From contig NZ_RFFJ01000019.1 in assembly GCF_003696235.1 (NCBI RefSeq), positions 1 to 48,692 of the forward strand: a stretch of 48,692 nt of DNA. Reading direction: 5' to 3'. Each line of letters begins with the position of its first letter. The first letter of the stretch is position 1. This document shows, in pieces, positions 45,130 to 48,692 of the stretch. The notes under the pieces are model-generated. The model searched no databases. It was not told where the DNA came from and saw nothing but the letters and a program-made list of their open reading frames with translations. This DNA is from Streptomyces triticirhizae (GTDB lineage: Bacteria; Actinomycetota; Actinomycetes; Streptomycetales; Streptomycetaceae). Position numbers and translations under genes: made by a program.

Positions 45130-46547
45130 TGACTGAAAAGCAACCACGGGTCTTCCCGGCCGACTTTCTGTGGGGATCGGCGACCGCCTCCTACCAGATC
45201 GAGGGCGCGGCGAGCGAGGACGGCCGTACTCCGTCCATCTGGGACACCTTCTGCCGGACCCCCGGCAAGGTCTTCCAGGGCGACAACGGCGACGTGGCCT
45301 GCGACCACTACCACCGCTGGTCCGACGACCTCGACCTGATGTCCGAACTCGGCCTCCAGGCCTACCGCTTCTCGGTGTCCTGGTCCCGGGTCCAGCCCAC
45401 CGGGCGCGGCCCCGCCGTCCAGCGCGGGCTGGACTTCTACCGGGCCCTGGCCGACGGGCTGCTGGAGCGGAACATCACCCCGGCCATCACCCTCTACCAC
45501 TGGGACCTGCCCCAGGAGTTGGAGGACGCCGGCGGCTGGCCGGCCAGGGAGACCGCCGAGCGCTTCGCCGAGTACGCGCATCTCGTCGCCACGGCGCTGG
45601 GCGACCGGGTCAGGCTGTGGACCACGCTGAACGAGCCCTTCTGCAGCGCGTTCCTCGGCTACGGCTCCGGGGTGCACGCCCCGGGGCGGACCGAGCCCGA
45701 GTCGGTGCTGAAGGCGGCCCACCACCTCAACCTCGCGCACGGGCTCGGCGTTCAGGCGCTGCGCACGGTGCTGCCGGCCGAGGCGCAGATCGGCATCACC
45801 TTCAACCCCGGGGTGATCAGGTCCCACACCGAGTCCCCGGAGGACCAGGACGCCGCGCGCCGCATCGACGCGCTGCACACCCGGATCTTCACCGACCCGG
45901 TGCTGCACGGCGCCTACCCCGGGGACCTGAAGGAGGACACCGCGCACGTCAGCGACTGGTCCTTCGTGCGGGACGGCGACGAGGCCGAGATCCACCAGCA
46001 GATCGACTTCCTCGGGCTCAACTACTACACGCCGACCGTGGTCTCCGCGCCGGTGGAGGGCAGGGAGGCGCCGCGCAACGACGGGCACGGCGCCTCCGAC
46101 CACTCGCCCTGGGTGGGCTCGGAGAGCGTCGAGTTCCACCTGGCGCCGGGCGAACGCACCGACATGGGCTGGGTCATCGACCCGACCGGGCTGGTGCAGC
46201 TGCTGAGGCGCTTCGGCGAGGAACGCCCCGACCTGCCGCTCTACATCACGGAGAACGGCGCCGCGTTCGACGACAAGGTCGACGCCAGCGGGGCCGTCCA
46301 CGACCCGGACCGCATCAGCTACCTCCACGGCCACCTGGACGCGGTGCACCAGGCGATCGCCGAGGGCGTGGACGTGCGCGGCTACTTCCTGTGGTCCCTG
46401 ATGGACAACTTCGAGTGGGCGTACGGCTACAGCAAACGCTTCGGCGTCGTGCACGTGGACTTCGAGACGCTGCGGCGCACCCCGAAGGCCAGCGCGCGCT
46501 GGTACGCGGGAGTGGTCGGCTCCGGGCAACTGCCCGCCGCCGGCTGA
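45129..46547 (+). CDS. bglC: Intracellular GH1 beta-glucosidase BglC
   Basis: 472 residues, no signal peptide. GH1 motifs: [15 protein letters not shown] at 13-27, acid/base Glu169 in TLNEP, nucleophile Glu375 in YITENG, and aglycone-site residues in [20 protein letters not shown]. It splits imported cellobiose and cellotriose into glucose, completing the route, and lowers the CebR inducer. The CebR box overlapping its start allows repression separate from the cebEFG promoter. A G-rich tract and then the Tn3-like remnant follow downstream. Confidence 0.96.
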   Translation: MTEKQPRVFPADFLWGSATASYQIEGAASEDGRTPSIWDTFCRTPGKVFQGDNGDVACDHYHRWSDDLDLMSELGLQAYRFSVSWSRVQPTGRGPAVQRGLDFYRALADGLLERNITPAITLYHWDLPQELEDAGGWPARETAERFAEYAHLVATALGDRVRLWTTLNEPFCSAFLGYGSGVHAPGRTEPESVLKAAHHLNLAHGLGVQALRTVLPAEAQIGITFNPGVIRSHTESPEDQDAARRIDALHTRIFTDPVLHGAYPGDLKEDTAHVSDWSFVRDGDEAEIHQQIDFLGLNYYTPTVVSAPVEGREAPRNDGHGASDHSPWVGSESVEFHLAPGERTDMGWVIDPTGLVQLLRRFGEERPDLPLYITENGAAFDDKVDASGAVHDPDRISYLHGHLDAVHQAIAEGVDVRGYFLWSLMDNFEWAYGYSKRFGVVHVDFETLRRTPKASARWYAGVVGSGQLPAAG

Positions 46548-46722
46548 CCCCGGGCGGCCGGCGCCGCCACGCTCCCCCCGCCCTACCCGGAAGCCCTCCC
46601 GCAGCACCCCGCCGCACCGGGCGAGCCATCGCCCCAGGCGGGCGCCGAGGGAGGGAGGGCGGGGGAGACAGGCCCCCGGTCCGGAACCGCGCCCGGCGCG
46701 GCCGGGCCGGGGGCGTCCGCGT
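46548..46722. other. Gene-free stretch after bglC
   Basis: No gene is evident. A perfect quadruplex motif lies at 46649-46665 (runs of G with single-base spacers) and a 6-bp hairpin CCGCGC/GCGCGG at 46687-46701. No clean bglC terminator was found. Bases to 46722 abut the left inverted repeat of the decayed element. Confidence 0.5.
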
Positions 46723-46772
46723 CCGGCCTCGGGGAACATAGGTACAGCGGTTATCGGTGAGAACGATCATGG
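46723..46772 (+). repeat. Left terminal inverted repeat
   Basis: Matches the reverse complement of 47535-47584 at 46 of 50 positions; differences lie at TA/GC, A/G and G/A inside the repeat. Confidence 0.85.
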
Positions 46773-46856
46773 CCGTCCAGCGCAGTGATCCACTTCGCCG
46801 CTGGGGTTCGGTGAAGCGCCTCCGGGCCCGGTCCGGGGCTGGCCGCGGTCCGGCTC

Positions 46857-47040
46857 GTGCCGGTGGAATCCTTTGAGCGATGAGCGGGCCGAGGCGTACG
46901 GGACGTTCGCCGAGGAGCCGACGAGGCCCGAGCTGGAGCGGTTCTTCTTCCTGGACGACGTGGACCGGGACCTGATCGCCCTGCGGCGGACGGAGCATCA
47001 CCGGCTCGGGTTCGCGCTCCAGATGTGCGCGGTTCGGTAC
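46857..47040 (+). pseudogene. tnpA: 5' remnant of a Tn3-family transposase (TnpA) gene
   Basis: The peptide SDERAEAYGTFAEEPTRPEL, continuing through FFLDDVDRDLIALRRTEHHRLGFALQMC, is the conserved N-terminal domain (DUF4158) of Tn3-family transposases. The natural start appears to be the GTG at 46857 (VPVE), with a +1 frameshift a few codons later. After AVRY (about 47040) the match ends abruptly, so about 900 catalytic residues are missing. It reads inward from the left inverted repeat, 85 bases inside it. Confidence 0.82.
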
Positions 47041-47137
47041 GCGCCCCGGACGCGTCGGAGCTGGATGAAGACGAGACTGGCGCGGAATGAATCCGGCGCG
47101 CCGTTGCCTGTGGCCAGGGACAGACTCGCTCGGTCGG

Positions 47138-47440
47138 TCACAGGAAGGCGCCGCCGGAGACTCGACGCGCTGGGCGGTCATCCAGCGCGGGCCGTCGGAC
47201 GCCAGTGTGGCGATGGCGTCGCCGATCTCCTCGGGTTCGCCGACACGGCCAAGCGCGGTCTGCCCGGCCAGCCCCTGGCGCATACGGGCGTCATCCCGCA
47301 TGGCACCGCCGTTGAAGTCGGTGGCGGTCGGCCCCGGGGCAAGGGAGTTGACCCGGATATCTCGGGGGCCGAGTTCTGCGGCCAGAGTGCGGCTCAGGGC
47401 CTCGACGGCGGCCTTCCGAAGCTGGCATTCGTACGCCGCC
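47138..47440 (-). pseudogene. 3' fragment of a short-chain dehydrogenase gene
   Basis: The fragment reads KAAVEALSRTLAAELGPRDI, then RVNSLAPGPTATDFNGGAM and TALGRVGEPEEIGDAIATLA, the C-terminal half of a classical SDR. Defects: the YxxxK active site is garbled (YECQLRK, five residues between Tyr and Lys), the nucleotide-binding half is absent, and a one-base shift near the 3' end breaks what would be SGGAFL and the stop at 47138. It lies between the inverted repeats, on the strand opposite to tnpA, presumably as a captured passenger or a gene hit by deletion. Confidence 0.78.
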
Positions 47441-47534
47441 GCCGCTCGACGGCGGCCAGGGCCTTCCCGCAGTGCCGGCCCAGCGCAAGGCCCGCCGCGA
47501 GTACGAGAACAGGGCCAGCGCACTCGCGCCCTGA

Positions 47535-47584
47535 CCATGATCGTTCTCACTGATAACCGCTGCACCGCTGTTCCCCGAGGCCGG
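47535..47584 (-). repeat. Right terminal inverted repeat
   Basis: Partner of 46723-46772. A + strand frame (VPAQRKARREYENRASALAP) stops at 47532-47534, exactly against this repeat, and may be the end of another lost gene. Confidence 0.85.
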
Positions 47585-47693
47585 CGTCCACGAGCCAGCC
47601 AGCTCCCGTGACGCGCCGCCCGACTCACCCGATCGAGGCCCCACACGCTCATCCCCACCCCTTGTCACACTCGAAGTCTCCGTTCGAGCACAC

Positions 47694-47716
47694 ACTGTGA
47701 CACGAGGGTCTGACAA
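47694..47716 (-). promoter_or_regulatory. Second damage-promoter-like sequence
   Basis: TTGTCAGAC (47716-47708), eight bases, CACAGT (47699-47694) on the minus strand. The first part lies in an 18-bp identity, GGGTCTGACAACGGCCCC (47706-47723), with the SRAP promoter at 30709-30726. It points into the decayed region, where no intact gene remains. Confidence 0.4.
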
Positions 47717-47719
47717 CGG

Positions 47720-47733
47720 CCCCTGATCAGGGG
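47720..47733 (-). terminator. Palindrome CCCCTGATCAGGGG at the gene end
   Basis: A perfect 14-bp palindrome covering the stop of the spermidine-synthase-like gene (47727-47729). It could fold as a five-pair stem with a GATC loop. Confidence 0.45.
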
Positions 47734-48590
47734 AAAGTTCCCTCCGGCGGGGACGGCGACGGCCGGGCCGTGGCGTCCGTGACCACGGCCGCGCCGCCGG
47801 TGAAGTCCGCGAGTTCCCGCCCGGTCAACAGCCGCGCCGGAAACGGGTCGCCGGCGGCCCTGCGGGTCAACTCGGCGACCGGCAGCGGGTGGTCGGCCGC
47901 GCAGAGCACGCCGTTGCCGAAGCGCCGGCCGCGCAGCACGGCCGGCTCGGCCATCAGACAGACCTCGGGGAACCGGGCCCGCAGGGTGGCGACCTGCCCC
48001 CGCAGATGCGCGAGCGGCGGCCCGTCCGTGCAGTTGACGGCGTACCAGCCGCCGACGGCCAGCGCTCCCCTGACCGCGTCGAGGAACTCCAGGCTGGCGC
48101 AGTGGGCCGGGGTCCTGGCGTCGGCGAAGACGTCGGTGATGACCAGGTCGGCCCAGCCGGGCGGGACCCTGGACAGCGCCTGCCTGGCGTCGAGGGCGCG
48201 CACCCGCACCCGCGCGCCGTCCGGAAGCGGCAGGTGCCGGCGCACGAGGGCGGTCAGCGGGGCGTCCGGCTCGGCCACCTGCTGGCTGGAGCGCGGCCTG
48301 GTCACGGCCACATAGCGCGCCAGGGTGAGCGCCCCGCCGCCGAGGTGCAGCACCCGCACGGGGCGTCCGGCGGGGGCCATCAGATCGACGAGGTGCCCCA
48401 GCCTGCGCTGGTACTCGAAGGTGAGCCGCGTCGGATCGGCCAGGTCCACGTGCGACTGGGGAGCGCCGTCCAACAGCAGCTCCCAGGCGTCCGCCCGATC
48501 CGGGTCCGGCACCAGCTGGGCGACCCCGCCCTCGACCGTCTCGGTCACCTGTCCCCGGTCGGCCGCCCGCCGCGCTCGTCTGCCCGCCAC
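47727..48590 (-). CDS. Spermidine synthase-like SAM-binding protein
   Basis: 287 residues from the GTG at 48590, or 273 from the GTG at 48548, which has GGGGA five bases upstream while the first start touches its GGGAGG. The core is a Rossmann fold of the polyamine-synthase group: LTFEYQRRLGHLVDL, VLHLGGGALTLARYVA (SAM site), EPDAPLTALVRRHLPL, and DLVITDVFADARTPAH near the active site. Many actinobacterial members lack clear polyamine-binding residues and are of unknown substrate, so spermidine synthesis is not certain. It is single-domain and cytoplasmic. The last 100 bases of the window upstream hold no recognisable gene. Confidence 0.85.
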   Translation of the reverse strand: MAGRRARRAADRGQVTETVEGGVAQLVPDPDRADAWELLLDGAPQSHVDLADPTRLTFEYQRRLGHLVDLMAPAGRPVRVLHLGGGALTLARYVAVTRPRSSQQVAEPDAPLTALVRRHLPLPDGARVRVRALDARQALSRVPPGWADLVITDVFADARTPAHCASLEFLDAVRGALAVGGWYAVNCTDGPPLAHLRGQVATLRARFPEVCLMAEPAVLRGRRFGNGVLCAADHPLPVAELTRRAAGDPFPARLLTGRELADFTGGAAVVTDATARPSPSPPEGTFP

Positions 48591-48692
48591 CCTCCCAGTC
48601 TCCCCCGGGCGCGGCGCCGTGGCGCACCCGGGGCACGGGCGGCGTGCGCGGGCGGCGCGCGGAGACGGCGTGCGCTGGGCGGCACGCGCGCC

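Larger units (their letters stand above)
46723..47584. mobile_element. Decayed Tn3-family-like element
   Basis: Inverted repeats of 50 bases, 46 identical, bound the segment: 46723-46772 and 47535-47584, core GGGGAACA...CAGCGGTTATC...GTGAGAACGATCATGG. Tn3-family ends begin with GGGG and are about 38-40 bases long. Inside is the start of a Tn3-type transposase gene and an unrelated broken SDR fragment. No 5-bp target duplication is visible at the outer edges. At 862 bases, without transposase or resolvase, it is dead or mobilised only in trans. Confidence 0.8.

Noticed and set aside
45170..46741. Open frame overlapping bglC in another frame
   Set aside because: Shadow of the GH1 gene; composition dominated by Arg, Pro and Gly.
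46773..46856. Resolution site or resolvase gene of the Tn3-like element
   Set aside because: No resolvase motif in any frame and no paired subsites visible.
46873..47553. Intact 226-residue protein
   Set aside because: Only the first 55 or so residues match a family (Tn3 TnpA); the rest is antisense to the SDR fragment and non-coding.

Overview
The window is very GC-rich actinobacterial DNA, and nearly every block points to Streptomyces: GTG starts, GTGA/ATGA-coupled genes, leaderless promoters, a WhiB-family protein, the SigH and SigR/RsrA sigma systems, the DasR chitosugar regulon, a B12-riboswitch-controlled class Ia ribonucleotide reductase, and a CebR cello-oligosaccharide locus. From memory, the order of the 3.6-30.7 kb part matches the S. 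coelicolor core segment running from sigH/wblE through das and nrd to sigR.

Layout. 1-1.5 kb: the tail of an unrecognised gene and a C-terminally truncated HelD helicase gene that runs into a perfect 20-bp hairpin. 1.7-9 kb: a membrane protein, a NUDIX hydrolase, the anti-sigma factor/SigH pair, a small membrane protein, a diacylglycerol-kinase-like lipid kinase, WblE and a PdtaS-like histidine kinase. 9.1-10.6 kb: a divergent TetR/SDR pair. 10.6-17.6 kb: nagB2, a GH3 hexosaminidase and dasC-dasB-dasA, divergent from dasR, with two overlapping dre operators. 17.6-21.7 kb: cstA with a YbdD-like partner, then a DUF2079 membrane protein. 21.8-25.7 kb: tandem NrdR-like boxes, a cobalamin riboswitch and nrdAB. 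25.7-31.9 kb: an M15 peptidase, peptide deformylase, a TPR protein, rsrA, sigR with its own SigR-type promoter, an SRAP/HMCES abasic-site protein with a DNA-damage-type promoter, and a zinc-ribbon/His-rich membrane protein.

32-46.5 kb is a compact cellulose-use island. Two secreted cellobiohydrolases without carbohydrate-binding modules (GH48 and GH6) are divergently transcribed. They are followed by two beta-propeller proteins, the LacI-type repressor CebR, the ABC importer CebEFG and the beta-glucosidase BglC. Copies of the CebR operator TGGGAGCGCTCCCA, exact or with one change, lie at the GH48, GH6, cebE and bglC control regions. A weaker copy lies upstream of the propeller genes. The inferred logic is that exo-cellulases release cellobiose, CebEFG imports it, BglC cleaves it, and cellobiose relieves CebR.

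46.7-47.6 kb is a decayed mobile element: 50-bp inverted repeats (46/50 identical) flank a frameshifted 5' fragment of a Tn3-family transposase gene and a broken SDR fragment. The window closes with a spermidine-synthase-like protein. No tRNA, rRNA or CRISPR array was seen. The most unusual material is the integration of two CBM-less cellulases and two propeller genes into the ceb locus, the Tn3-like remnant, and two copies of an 18-bp damage-promoter-like sequence 17 kb apart.
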